64,000 bases of DNA. It comes from Cyanobium sp. Cruz-8D1. Its GTDB lineage: Bacteria; Cyanobacteriota; Cyanobacteriia; PCC-6307; Cyanobiaceae. Of the stretch, positions 18,159-26,013 are shown piece after piece; position 1 is the first letter of the stretch, and each line of letters begins with the position of its first letter. The stretch spans positions 160,363 through 224,362 of the forward strand of contig NZ_JAGQCD010000002.1 in assembly GCF_024345975.1 (NCBI RefSeq), written 5' to 3'. The notes under the pieces were generated by a model. It made no database searches and had not been told where the DNA came from. It saw nothing but the letters and a program-made list of their open reading frames with translations. Made by a program: the position numbers and the translations under genes.

Positions 18159-18559
18159 CCCTGCTGCTCGACAGCAGCCTGTGGATCGACTTCACCCGGG
18201 CCCGCAGCCCGTTGGTGTTGAAGCAGTTCATTGCTCCCTACGTGCTCGATCCCACCACGCACCTGGCGGAACCGGTGCGCTTCGAAGTGCTGCGCTCAGC
18301 AAGGCCGCAGGAGGCCCAGCAGCTGGAGGCCCAGTTCGCCGTTCTGCCGTCCCTCCAGACCCCTGCGGATCTGTGGGAACGGGCGATCACTCTCGGCCAG
18401 GCCTGCCGCCAGGTCGGCCGTACCGTGCTGAGCCTTGATCTCCTGGTCGCCGCCGTGGCCCTGCATCACAACGCTGTGCTGGTGAGCTTCGATGCCGACT
18501 TCGAGGCCATCGCCTCCGTGAGCGAGCTGCGCCTGCAGCGGCTCGAACGCCCTCTCTGA
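18155..18559 (+). CDS. VapC-type PIN-domain ribonuclease toxin
   Basis: 134 residues with a PIN fold. The first acidic residue is in LLLDSSLWIDF, the second is probably in EPVRFEVLRS, and SLDLLVAAVALHHNAVLVSFDADFEAI supplies the C-terminal acidic cluster. Members cut RNA, often tRNA, in a Mg2+-dependent way when the antitoxin is lost. Forms an overlapping pair with the preceding antitoxin. The module separates the moaC-moeA and moaE-moaD groups. Confidence 0.88.
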   Translation: MTLLLDSSLWIDFTRARSPLVLKQFIAPYVLDPTTHLAEPVRFEVLRSARPQEAQQLEAQFAVLPSLQTPADLWERAITLGQACRQVGRTVLSLDLLVAAVALHHNAVLVSFDADFEAIASVSELRLQRLERPL

Positions 18560-18672
18560 ACGATGAACCCACTTCGCCGCCGTGGTGAACGCCAAGTGGT
18601 GGACGTGCCCCCTGAGGCCGCCCCCACCCCAGAGACGGCCGATACCCCCCCGCTGCGGCATCGCCCGCCCAC

Positions 18673-19134
18673 TCAGAGGGGGGTGTTTCCGGCCACCCAG
18701 GTGCCGCGGCCGCCGCTCCACTCCCGTTTCCAGAAGGGAGCGTGGTGCTTGAGATCCTCCAGCAGCTCCTGGACGCAGCGCAGGGCGGGACCGCGGCGGT
18801 CGGCCTGGACGGCCACCAGCACGATGGCTTCCCCCGGCCGCACCCGCCCCACCCGGTGCGCGACCAGCACCGCGCCCGCCCCGTGGCACGCCCCGCAGGC
18901 CTCGGCGATGGTTCGCAGCTGGGCCTCGCTCATGCCGGGGTAGTGCTCGAGTTCCAGGGCCTCGAGGGGCTCGCCGCTGGCGGTGGTGGGGCGCACGCGG
19001 CCGATGAAGTGGCTTTCCGCGGCCGGGGCGGCTGGGCCCAGGCCGCGCTGCCAGGCGGCCAGCAGCTCCAGCGGCTGGAAGCGTGTCTCTAGCAGCTGCA
19101 CCGCGATGGGGTGTCCTGGGCTGGGGGTCGGCAT
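18673..19134 (-). CDS. moaE: Molybdopterin synthase catalytic subunit MoaE
   Basis: Large subunit of molybdopterin synthase, which converts cPMP to molybdopterin using sulfur from MoaD. 153 residues with SHFIGRVRPTTASGEP, LELEHYPGMSE, VAHRVGRVRPGEAIV and HHAPFWKRE; the lysine in the last motif is catalytic. It starts 3 nt after the moaD stop on the same strand. Confidence 0.95.
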   Translation of the reverse strand: MPTPSPGHPIAVQLLETRFQPLELLAAWQRGLGPAAPAAESHFIGRVRPTTASGEPLEALELEHYPGMSEAQLRTIAEACGACHGAGAVLVAHRVGRVRPGEAIVLVAVQADRRGPALRCVQELLEDLKHHAPFWKREWSGGRGTWVAGNTPL

Positions 19135-19137
19135 CGC

Positions 19138-19437
19138 TCAGCCTCCGGTGATCGGGGGCAGGAAGGCCACCTCGTCGCCGGGGCGCAGGGGGGTGTCGGG
19201 GGTGGCGAAAGCCTGGTTGATGGCGACGCGGATGCTGGGCGGGAGGTCACTGGCGCCTGCCGCGGGGCCGTCGTCCAGGGCCAGCTGGTGCCAGAGATCG
19301 GCGGCGCTGGTGAGGCTGGTCTCGAGGGGGATCAGGCGTTCACCCCAGCCGGCCCGCTCCCGCAGGGCGGCGAACAGCCGCACCCGCACCGGGGTGGAGT
19401 GGTCTGGAGAAGGGGCGACCAAGGGACGGTGGCGCAA
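19138..19437 (-). CDS. moaD: Molybdopterin synthase sulfur carrier subunit MoaD
   Basis: Ubiquitin-like sulfur carrier, 99 residues, ending in the required Gly-Gly (PPITGG), which is adenylated and thiocarboxylated before donating sulfur to cPMP in MoaE. Family landmarks are VRLFAALRERAG and LRPGDEVAFLPP. The first ~17 residues (MRHRPLVAPSPDHSTPV) are longer than usual, so an internal GTG may be the true start. In operon with moaE. Confidence 0.92.
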   Translation of the reverse strand: MRHRPLVAPSPDHSTPVRVRLFAALRERAGWGERLIPLETSLTSAADLWHQLALDDGPAAGASDLPPSIRVAINQAFATPDTPLRPGDEVAFLPPITGG

Positions 19438-19478
19438 CGATCAAAGCGTGACTCTGGGTCATGGGGTTTCGCGGCGGC

Positions 19479-20333
19479 TCAGGCCAGCAGCCGCACCGGA
19501 TCGCCCACCGCCACCGGGCCGGGGGTCACCACGCTGAGGCGGATGCCGGCCACCACGCCGTTGTGACGGGCGGTGGCGCGCAGGATCTCCAGGTCTTCGC
19601 CCAGGGCGCCCTGGGCCAGGGTGGTGACGACGCAGCGGGGGCAGCCGCCATCGACCCGCAACACCAGCTGCTCGCCGATCTGCAGACAGCCGCCGCTCCA
19701 GGCCTCTTCCACGAAGCCTTCGGCCCCTTCCGGCGTGCGGATCAGCAGGTTGGGGCGGAACCGTTCGACGGCGAAATCGAGCTGGGGTTCGAGCTGCCGC
19801 AGCCGCTCCAGGGTGGCGGTGCTGATGGCGTGGATGGGGCAGGCGTCGAAGAAGGTGCCCGCAGGTAACTCCAGGGCGTTGGTTGCGTCCTGGAAGGCGC
19901 GACCTTCCACCGGCGGCCAGTACTGGTCGAGGCTGGCGCTGTCGGGGGGGGTGTCGAGCAGGCTCACCCGGCGCCCGAACAGCTCGCTGAAGAAGGCGCC
20001 GACATCGGCGTCATCGCTGCAGAGCTCGGCGGTACCGTCCTCCTGACGCGGGCCGATCAGGACCGCTGGCAGGGGCGCGGACGGCGTTGGCTCCTCGCGA
20101 AAGCGGGCGCGATAGTCGAGCAGATCCCTCCAGAGGCGCGGGTTCTTGGCGCTGGCCACCCGGCCGCTGGCGTGGTCCCACAGGGCGTAGGCCCGATCGC
20201 CCCGGATGCCGCGGGCCTCCACATCCAGCCGCTGGGGGGAGTCCCCGAGCATCGATTTGACCGGGTAGCGCCACAGCGTCTGCACCGTCCCCACCAGCTC
20301 CTGCACGCCCTTGACCCGTTGTGGCCCGTCCAC
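19479..20333 (-). CDS. MOSC-domain molybdenum-cofactor-dependent protein
   Basis: 284 residues: an N-terminal MOSC beta-barrel (LWRYPVKSMLGDSP, RGIRGDRAYALWD) and a C-terminal MOSC domain (FRPNLLIRTPEGAEGFVEEAW) with the conserved cysteine region DGGCPRCVVTTL. Relatives (YcbX, mARC) bind molybdenum cofactor and reduce N-hydroxylated compounds. It lies 41 nt upstream of moaD on the same strand, which fits a Moco role. Substrate unknown. Confidence 0.88.
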   Translation of the reverse strand: MDGPQRVKGVQELVGTVQTLWRYPVKSMLGDSPQRLDVEARGIRGDRAYALWDHASGRVASAKNPRLWRDLLDYRARFREEPTPSAPLPAVLIGPRQEDGTAELCSDDADVGAFFSELFGRRVSLLDTPPDSASLDQYWPPVEGRAFQDATNALELPAGTFFDACPIHAISTATLERLRQLEPQLDFAVERFRPNLLIRTPEGAEGFVEEAWSGGCLQIGEQLVLRVDGGCPRCVVTTLAQGALGEDLEILRATARHNGVVAGIRLSVVTPGPVAVGDPVRLLA

Positions 20334-20413
20334 TCTGCGGGCGGAGACGGGCCAGCTCCGGTAGCAGGACCTACCGTCCGCCCAGGGTCAGCCTGGATCC
20401 GTTGGCTGGGGCC

Positions 20414-20827
20414 ATGAAGGAGTTCATCCACCTGCGGTCCGCCCAATTCCCGCTGCTGCCCGGCGAAGCCGAGGAGAGGGTGAATGAGGGGCTGGTGGGC
20501 AGAGCCCTGGCCCTCTATCTGCAGGAGAAGCTGCGGCGCCTGGGCCGGGACGTGCCCTTCGTCTGCTGCGAAGACTGGGGCTGGTGGCTGGAGCTGGCCG
20601 GAACTCCCTTCCGTTTCGGGGTCTGCGTCTACAGCCTCCCCAGCGAAGGGGATCGGGCTGAGTTCTGCTGCACCGATGGGGCCAGCGCCGCGCGGATCTG
20701 GAACTGGCGGCGGTTCGGCTTCATCGACACGGCCCCCTGGGCGGCGGCCCTGCACGGGGAGTTGCTGGCCATCTTCCGGGACGATCCGGAGGTGGAGCTG
20801 CTCGGCAGCGGCCCCACGTTTCCGTGA
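20414..20827 (+). CDS. Conserved hypothetical protein
   Basis: 137 residues, soluble, with a compact aromatic core (CCEDWGWWLELAGTPFRFGVCVY, IWNWRRFGFIDTAPW). No family name recognised. The ATG chosen gives MKEFIHLRSAQFPL; the open frame extends 31 codons further upstream but without protein-like sequence. It stands alone, divergent from the MOSC gene. Confidence 0.6.
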   Translation: MKEFIHLRSAQFPLLPGEAEERVNEGLVGRALALYLQEKLRRLGRDVPFVCCEDWGWWLELAGTPFRFGVCVYSLPSEGDRAEFCCTDGASAARIWNWRRFGFIDTAPWAAALHGELLAIFRDDPEVELLGSGPTFP

Positions 20828-20829
20828 GC

Positions 20830-20997
20830 TCAGGGGCTGCCGAAGAAGCCACGGGAATTGAGCCAGAGGCTCAGCACCAGCAGCGGCAACAGGAACCCCG
20901 CCAGGATCTGCAGGCGTGGGCGCAGGCCGCCTGACGCGGCCTTGGCGGGCATGGTCTTGCTGGGCCCTGGAGTCTTGCGGCGCGAGCGCGCGGGCAT
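20830..20997 (-). CDS. Small single-pass membrane protein
   Basis: 55 residues: a basic N terminus (MPARSRRKTPGPSKTMPAK), one hydrophobic helix LQILAGFLLPLLVLSLWLNS and a short tail. It ends 2 nt from the stop of the convergent neighbour. An alternative start at 21039 would add 14 residues. Could be real or chance; no family recognised. Confidence 0.4.
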   Translation of the reverse strand: MPARSRRKTPGPSKTMPAKAASGGLRPRLQILAGFLLPLLVLSLWLNSRGFFGSP

Positions 20998-21194
20998 GGG
21001 ATCAGGGGGGGCAAGAGGGCCGTCATTCTGCTGGGCCAAAGACGATCCCGGAGCTCACCGGGGAGCTGGGTCCAATGGCGGGCGATCGGATCGGCCAGCT
21101 GCTGACCGTTGACGAGGCTGATCCTGGCGGTGGAGAGGAGAGGCCATGGCCGCCGGAGGCACGACGGTAAGGAGACGTCGTCCCAGCGGATTTT

Positions 21195-21614
21195 TCAGCT
21201 CTTTGTTCCAAGCCTTCGCACGGCTCGCTCCAGGGAGGGCGCCAGGCTGCGCCACTGCCTCCGCCTGGGGCTCCAGATCTGGCCGCTTCGCAGCGCCTCG
21301 AAGCCGGCCAGCACCATGTCCTGCCCCTCGTTCAGCTGCAGGGCCGCCAGGGGGACCGTGAGGGGGCCTTGGAAGTAGTAGGCGCTGAGCTGGGCATCGT
21401 GATGCTCAAACCAGAGCGGCAACGGCGGCGCCCCCCAGCTGATCTCCTCCTGCAGTTCGCGCAGGATCGCCTGCTCCGGTCGCTCCCCCGGATCGAGGTG
21501 GCCGCCGAACAGGCCCCAGCAGCCCGGATGGACGATGCCCTCGATGTCGTCCCGCAGCTGCAGCAGCCACTGGCCCTCCCGCTCCAGCATCGCCAGCGCC
21601 ACCGCGAAGGTCAT
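21195..21614 (-). CDS. NUDIX hydrolase
   Basis: 139 residues with a complete Nudix box, GGHLDPGERPEQAILREL followed by QEEISW, matching G-x5-E-x7-REU-x-EE-x-GU apart from the final glycine. It hydrolyses a nucleoside diphosphate linked to some moiety X; substrate unknown. The ATG at 21614 (MTFAVALAMLEREGQWLLQLR) gives the normal start; an in-frame upstream start at 21680 adds a proline-rich stretch that looks non-coding. Confidence 0.88.
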   Translation of the reverse strand: MTFAVALAMLEREGQWLLQLRDDIEGIVHPGCWGLFGGHLDPGERPEQAILRELQEEISWGAPPLPLWFEHHDAQLSAYYFQGPLTVPLAALQLNEGQDMVLAGFEALRSGQIWSPRRRQWRSLAPSLERAVRRLGTKS

Positions 21615-21787
21615 GGGTGGAGGGGCGCCATGGAGCGGGGGCGGTCGTTGGGGCGATTCTGGCCAGGGACGGGCGCCCATGCCGGCGGAGCAAGCTCGCC
21701 ACGAATGACGCGTCGTCCATCCGCCCCTACTTTCCTGGGCGACACCCCTGAAGCGCCGGTGCCACCGGTGACCGAGATCCTGAGCCT

Positions 21788-22156
21788 TTGACCGCCGCCG
21801 ACCTCGCCTTTTTCGTGCTGCGCGGCGCCACGGCCCTGCTCTGTGCGCTGGCCGCGCGGGGTGCGCTGCGCCAGCGCGACGTGCTGGAGGTCGAGCTGGC
21901 CGCCGCGGCCCTCGCCGCCGCCGCGCGCGACGGCCGGCCGGTGGTGGGCGCCATGCTCGACATCGACCATTTCAAGGCCATCAACGACGGCTGGGGCCAC
22001 GCGGCAGGCGATGCGGTGCTGCGCGAGGCGGCCACGGCCATGCGGGGTGTGCTGCCCGGGGTGGACACCGAGGGCGCGCGGCCCCTGCTCAAGCTGGAGA
22101 GCGCGCTCTACGCCGCCAAGGCTGCGGGGCGGAACCGGGTGCTGGTGGCGAGCTGA
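21788..22156 (+). pseudogene. Degenerate diguanylate cyclase (GGDEF domain lacking its active site)
   Basis: 122 codons. The middle is a clear GGDEF-domain segment, GAMLDIDHFKAINDGWGHAAGDAVLREAATAMRGVL, and the end is the domain's last helix, LESALYAAKAAGRNRVLV. Everything between is missing: the GG(D/E)EF signature and the following strands, about 60 residues. The N-terminal helix motif (TGLxNRR) is also absent. The frame is still open, but the product cannot make cyclic di-GMP. Called a remnant; an assembly deletion is the alternative. Confidence 0.75.
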
Positions 22157-22202
22157 GGGGCGCCAGTAATATTCTTACCAGCTCTTGGCTGCGGGCACGC
22201 CC

Positions 22203-22439
22203 ATGCGGATCACCTCCAAAGGCCAGGTGACCATCCCTCAGGACATCCGGCGCCAGTGCGGCCTTCTGCCCCACACCGAGGTGGTCTTCCGTGTCGAGGA
22301 GGGGCGCGTGCTGCTGGAGAAGGCCCCTGAGCAGCAGGAGCCCGGGGCCGAGGCGATCCAGCGGCTGCGCCAGGCACGGCTGCGCACCCGGCTCAGCACC
22401 GATGAATTGCTGGCCCTCACCCGGGGAGACGCCGGCTGA
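22203..22439 (+). CDS. AbrB/SpoVT-type antitoxin
   Basis: 78 residues starting MRITSKGQVTIPQDIRRQCGL, the swapped-hairpin AbrB/MazE DNA-binding fold, followed by an acidic and helical tail (STDELLALTRGD) that would bind the toxin. A start 18 nt upstream is possible. Its stop shares 1 nt with the PIN toxin start. Confidence 0.88.
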   Translation: MRITSKGQVTIPQDIRRQCGLLPHTEVVFRVEEGRVLLEKAPEQQEPGAEAIQRLRQARLRTRLSTDELLALTRGDAG

Positions 22440-22837
22440 TGGTGCTGGTCGACTCCAACGTGATCCTGGACGTCGCCACGGACGATCCCCGCTGGAGTGG
22501 CTGGAGCGCCCATCAGCTCCGTCACTGGTTGGACCGCGGACCGGTGGCGATCAACGCCAGCGTGTATGGCGAAATCGCCTTTGCCTGCGAGACGATCGAG
22601 TCGGTGGACGAGCTGCTGCCTCCCCATCTTTTCGAGTACCGGTCCATGCCACGGGAGGCGGCTTTCCTGGCCGCCCGGGCCCATGCGGAGTACCGCAGCC
22701 GGGGCGGAGAGCAGCGCTCGATCCTGCCGGATTTCCTGATCGGCGCCCATGCTCTGGTGGAGCGCCTGCCGTTGCTTACCAGGGATCAGCGCCGCTACCG
22801 GCAGGCGTTCCCGGGCTTGGATCTGATCAGCCCCTGA
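22439..22837 (+). CDS. VapC-type PIN-domain toxin
   Basis: 132 residues: VLVDSNVILDVATDDPRW gives the first catalytic aspartate, NASVYGEIAFACE the second acidic site and ILPDFLIGAHALVERLPLLTRDQRRYRQAFPGL the C-terminal acidic residues. Forms a coupled pair with the AbrB-type antitoxin. The 3' end lies 30 nt from the convergent glutamine synthetase-like remnant. Confidence 0.9.
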   Translation: MVLVDSNVILDVATDDPRWSGWSAHQLRHWLDRGPVAINASVYGEIAFACETIESVDELLPPHLFEYRSMPREAAFLAARAHAEYRSRGGEQRSILPDFLIGAHALVERLPLLTRDQRRYRQAFPGLDLISP

Positions 22838-22867
22838 GCCTCGCGACCACGACGGGGTTGTCGGCCT

Positions 22868-24113
22868 TCAGCCGATCCCCCCCACCACCGGCCACCAGGC
22901 CGCGGCGGCGGTCAGCTGCGCCTCGCTGCAGCCCGCGGCCCGCCGCACCTCCGCCGCCTGGCTGTCGCACAGGGAGCCGTGCAGCGCTTCCCCCAGGGCC
23001 CGGCGCAGCAGGCCGCTGGCGGTGAAGGCGGCCGAGGCCTGCGCCAGGCTGGCGGGCAGGAGCGGCCTGCAGGGCCCCCAGCAGCAGGTAGGGGTTGGCG
23101 GCCAGGTCCGCCACCTTCAGCTCCAGGTGGGCCGGGGCGCCATCGGCCGCGGCGGGCACGAGGCGCAGGGCCGCTTCCCGGTTCTCCACGCCCCACACCT
23201 GGAACGGGGCCGACCACGACCCCGGGGCCAGCCGCCGGTACGACACCGCCAGGGGGCAGGCCAGGGCCAGCAGGGCCGGCAGCTCCGCCAGCAGGGCCGC
23301 CAGCACCCCGGCCCCCGCCGCGCCCAGGCCCCCCTCGCCGTCGCCGCCCTCCAGCAGCGCCGCCCCGTCGCGACGGACGCTCAGGTGCAGGTGGCCGCCG
23401 TTGCCCACCCGCTCCAGGCTGGGCTTGGGGCTGAAGCTGCAGCGCCAGCCGAAGCGGCGCGTCAGCCGTTGGATCAGCAACTTCGCCTGCACCAGCCGGT
23501 CGGCGGCCTCCAGGGCCGTTCCCGGCGCCAGCGACAGCTCGAACTGGCTGGCGCCGTACTCCGGGTGGAACTGCAGCCAGGGCAGGCCGGCCGCCTCCAG
23601 GGCCTCGAGCAGGGCCGTGGCGTAGTCGAGGCCCTCCACCAGCCGATCGGCCCCGTAGGCCCCCCCGGGGATCGCCGGACCCGGCGTGCCATCGGCAGCG
23701 GGGCTGGCCACCAGCCACTCCAGCTCGAAGCCGGCCCGCAGTTCCACCCCGGCGCGCTGCAGCTGCTCCATCTGGCGACGGCACAGGTGGCGCTGGTCGC
23801 CCACATAGGGCTCGCCACTGCGCTCGAAGCGCTCCCCCGGCGCCCAGGCCCAGCCGCTGGCCGGCTCCAGCGGCGCCAGGGCCGCCGCATCCGCCCGCAG
23901 GCGCAGGTCGCCGTCGGGCCGGGCCAGGCGATGGGTGGCAGCGATGCCGCCGTCGGCGCCGAAGGCATCGGCCACCGGTGAGAAGCCCACGCCCACTGCC
24001 GCCGCCGCCTCGAAACCGGCCAGGGGCACCACCTTCACCAGCGGCGCCCCGGCGTGGTTCACCCAGGTGATCGCCACCCAGCGGATCCCCTGCGCAGCCA
24101 GTGCCGCGGCCAT
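22868..24113 (-). pseudogene. Glutamine synthetase-family gene with a frameshifting deletion near the 3' end
   Basis: The first ~350 codons encode an ATP-grasp-like ligase of the glutamine synthetase superfamily: WVAITWVNHAGAPLVKVVPL, FHPEYGASQFELSL, NGGHLHLSVRRDG (nucleotide-binding histidine region), SYRRLAPGSWSAPFQVWGVENREAALR. After LKVADLAANPYLLLGALQAA the frame becomes nonsense. The proper C terminus (LPASLAQASAAFTASGLLRRALGEAL... to WWPVVGGIG) continues one frame over. Roughly 30-40 residues normally present at this point are missing. Either a pseudogene or an assembly gap in GC-rich DNA. The ATG at 24113 was preferred to an upstream TTG. Confidence 0.75.
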
Positions 24114-24157
24114 GGGGGCGGGGGGAATGGACACGGGCCCAGCGAGCGTCTGCCGCA

Positions 24158-24898
24158 ATGATTGAACGGATCGCCGGAGCCTGCATGGCGTCGTGCTCTC
24201 CCGCCGAGTGGCTGGACCCCGGTGGCACCGCGCTGCTGCTGGTGGATCTGCAGCAGGGCACCTGCGGTGACGCCCAGCCCCGGCCGGATGCGGACTTCGA
24301 TCGCCGCTTCCGCGCCACCACCCTGCCGAACGCCCAGCGGGTGCTGGCGGCGGCCCGCCGCGGCGCTCTGGAGGTGATCCATACCGTGATCGCCAACCTC
24401 ACCGCCGACGGCCGCGACCGCAGCTTTGACTACACGCGCTGCGGCATGGGCTTCCCGCCCGGCAGCCGCGCCGCCGAGGTGATCGCCGAGCTGGCGCCCC
24501 TGGCCGATGAGCTGGTGCTAGCCAAAAGCTCCTCCTCGCCCTTCAGCTCCACCAGCCTCGACTACCTGCTGCGCAACCTGGGTATCCGGACGCTGGTGGT
24601 GATCGGCCTGCTCACCGACCAATGCATTGACCACACCGTGAAGGACGCCGCCGACCGCGGCTACCGCGTCGTCTGTGTCCACGACGCCTGCCTGGCGGTG
24701 ACCCTTGAGCGCCATGCCGCTGCCCTGGAATGCTTCGCCGGCTATGGCGAGCAGATCAGCTGTGGGGAGTTCGTGGCGGCCATGGACTTAGCCGCAAGCG
24801 GCGAACCCCGCCGGGGCGGCGTCCTGGGGGACTCCGCGGAAGTGGGAGCCGATCTCAAGGCTGATTTCGCCGACGAGATCGACGCCCTGTTCGGTTGA
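24158..24898 (+). CDS. Isochorismatase-family cysteine hydrolase
   Basis: About 246 residues. The Asp-Lys-Cys triad of the family is visible as LLLVDLQQGT, LVLAKSSSSPF and GLLTDQCIDHTVKDAADRGYRV. Members hydrolyse isochorismate, nicotinamide or related amides; the exact substrate is not predictable. An internal ATG (MASCSPAEW) at 24185 is an alternative start. Divergent from the glutamine synthetase-like remnant, with 44 nt between the start codons. Confidence 0.85.
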   Translation: MIERIAGACMASCSPAEWLDPGGTALLLVDLQQGTCGDAQPRPDADFDRRFRATTLPNAQRVLAAARRGALEVIHTVIANLTADGRDRSFDYTRCGMGFPPGSRAAEVIAELAPLADELVLAKSSSSPFSSTSLDYLLRNLGIRTLVVIGLLTDQCIDHTVKDAADRGYRVVCVHDACLAVTLERHAAALECFAGYGEQISCGEFVAAMDLAASGEPRRGGVLGDSAEVGADLKADFADEIDALFG

Positions 24899-24908
24899 TC
24901 TGCCCGCC

Positions 24909-25496
24909 GTGCCCCCCAGCGAACCCCAGCCCCTGCTGGTCGACACCCAGCTGCTGCTCCGGTGGGCGATCGAACCAAGCCGGCTGCCGGCCGGGACGGC
25001 GAGCCTGCTGGCGGATCCGGCCCAGCCTTTGGTGCTCAGCGTCATGAGCCTGTGGGAGGTGGCGATCAAATCGTCCCTGGGCCGGGCCGACTTCCAGGTG
25101 GAGGCCGCCGCCCTGCGCCTGGGCCTGCTGGGGCAGGGATTCCGCGAACTCCCTGTCCGCGCCGAGCACGCGCTGGCGGTGCAGCACCTGCCCTGGATCC
25201 ACCGCGACCCCCACCGCTGCGCGGAAGACTTCGTCTTCGATCGTCTGCTGGTGGTGCAGGCCCAGCTGGAGGGCCTGCGGCTGCTCAGCGCGCCACCGCG
25301 CTCCTGGCGCCATGGCTTGAATAAGGCAACGGCGGATTCAAGGGAACCGGCACTTCCTTTAACAAGCCTGCCGATAGACGGCCTGGCGGTCCCGTTTGCC
25401 GATCGCAATCACCAGCACGAGCAACTGCTGGTCCCGCACCTCATAGACCAGGCGGAATCCAGCGGCGCGGAGCTTGATCTTGTAGCGATCGCTTGA
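24909..25496 (+). CDS. PIN-domain protein, orphan and probably damaged
   Basis: The first ~135 codons are VapC-like (LLVDTQLLLRWAIEPSRL, VLSVMSLWEVAIKSSLGR, FDRLLVVQAQLEGLRLLSA). About eight extra residues interrupt the usual HRDPFDRLL (HRDPHRCAEDFVFDRLL), and the normal C-terminal D-x-x-x-x-x-Y end is replaced by ~60 unrelated residues that overlap the convergent RelE gene. No antitoxin gene precedes it. It starts with GTG 10 nt after the isochorismatase stop. Probably a non-functional toxin relic. Confidence 0.55.
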   Translation: MPPSEPQPLLVDTQLLLRWAIEPSRLPAGTASLLADPAQPLVLSVMSLWEVAIKSSLGRADFQVEAAALRLGLLGQGFRELPVRAEHALAVQHLPWIHRDPHRCAEDFVFDRLLVVQAQLEGLRLLSAPPRSWRHGLNKATADSREPALPLTSLPIDGLAVPFADRNHQHEQLLVPHLIDQAESSGAELDLVAIA

Positions 25497-25634
25497 GCCC
25501 CGCAGCTTGCTGGCGGGGATGCGGGGCTGGATCAGCCGTTCAGCCAGCTTCTTCTTGAACGTCTCCCGGATCTCTGCAGCCAGCTTGTGCCACTCGCGAA
25601 GGGCCTCGGGGTGGAAGGCCAGCTCATAGCCCAT
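25359..25634 (-). CDS. RelE/ParE-family toxin
   Basis: 91 residues: MGYELAFHPEALREWHKLAAEIRETFKKKLAERL, then KLRGSSDRYKIKLRAAGFRLVYEVRDQQLLVLVIAIGKRDRQAVY, the RelE pattern with basic and tyrosine residues used for ribosome-dependent mRNA cleavage. Its start overlaps the antitoxin end by 11 nt. Together they form a module next to the tRNA remnant at the prophage junction. Confidence 0.9.
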   Translation of the reverse strand: MGYELAFHPEALREWHKLAAEIRETFKKKLAERLIQPRIPASKLRGSSDRYKIKLRAAGFRLVYEVRDQQLLVLVIAIGKRDRQAVYRQAC

Positions 25635-25881
25635 CCATGGTCACGCGCACCGGTTCCTGCCCATCCGCCAGTCGCGTGTCGGCGATGCGGTTGAGCCCCA
25701 GGTCTTCGACCAGGTCCATCAGATCCTCATAGGCCTTGGCGGGCACGCAGTAGAACGCCGGTTCGTTGCGGTTCAGAACGGCCACCGGCAGCCCCTCGCC
25801 AGCCGCCACCGTGGCCATCGGATTTTTCTTGAGTTCCGAGATGCTCACAGCGATCTCGGCCAGCATGCGATGGGCCATCAA
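25624..25881 (-). CDS. Phd/YefM/RelB-type antitoxin
   Basis: 85 residues with EIAVSISELKKNPMATVAAGEGLPVAVLNRNEPAFYCVPAKAYEDLMD, the Phd/YefM-like antitoxin N terminus, and an acidic C-terminal tail. An internal ATG (MLAEIAVSI) is an equally good start. First gene of the pair with the RelE-type toxin. Confidence 0.88.
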   Translation of the reverse strand: MMAHRMLAEIAVSISELKKNPMATVAAGEGLPVAVLNRNEPAFYCVPAKAYEDLMDLVEDLGLNRIADTRLADGQEPVRVTMDGL

Positions 25882-25966
25882 CTCTTACGACCAGCTCGTG
25901 GACCCACTTTAGGTCCCGCAACAGGTCTCGGAGCAGGTCCCCGGATGTCTGACGCAGCCAGTGTGA

Positions 25967-26013
25967 TGCCCGATGCCGGTTTCGAACCAGCGACATCCTG
26001 CTTGTAAGGCAAG
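25967..26013 (-). other. 3' half of tRNA-Val(UAC): prophage attachment-site copy
   Basis: Read on the minus strand, this holds an anticodon arm CTTGC-CTTACAA-GCAGG with anticodon TAC, a 5-nt variable loop ATGTC, a T-arm GCTGG-TTCGAAA-CCGGC, the 3' acceptor strand ATCGGGC and a discriminator A. No D-arm or 5' acceptor strand lies upstream, so it is not a working tRNA. Integrases commonly duplicate the 3' part of a tRNA gene; the element then lies on the side of the missing 5' half, here to the right. The CCA end is not encoded. Confidence 0.8.

Noticed and set aside
25967..26013. A functional tRNA-Val gene
   Set aside because: Only the 3' half is present; there is no D-arm or 5' acceptor strand upstream on the minus strand.
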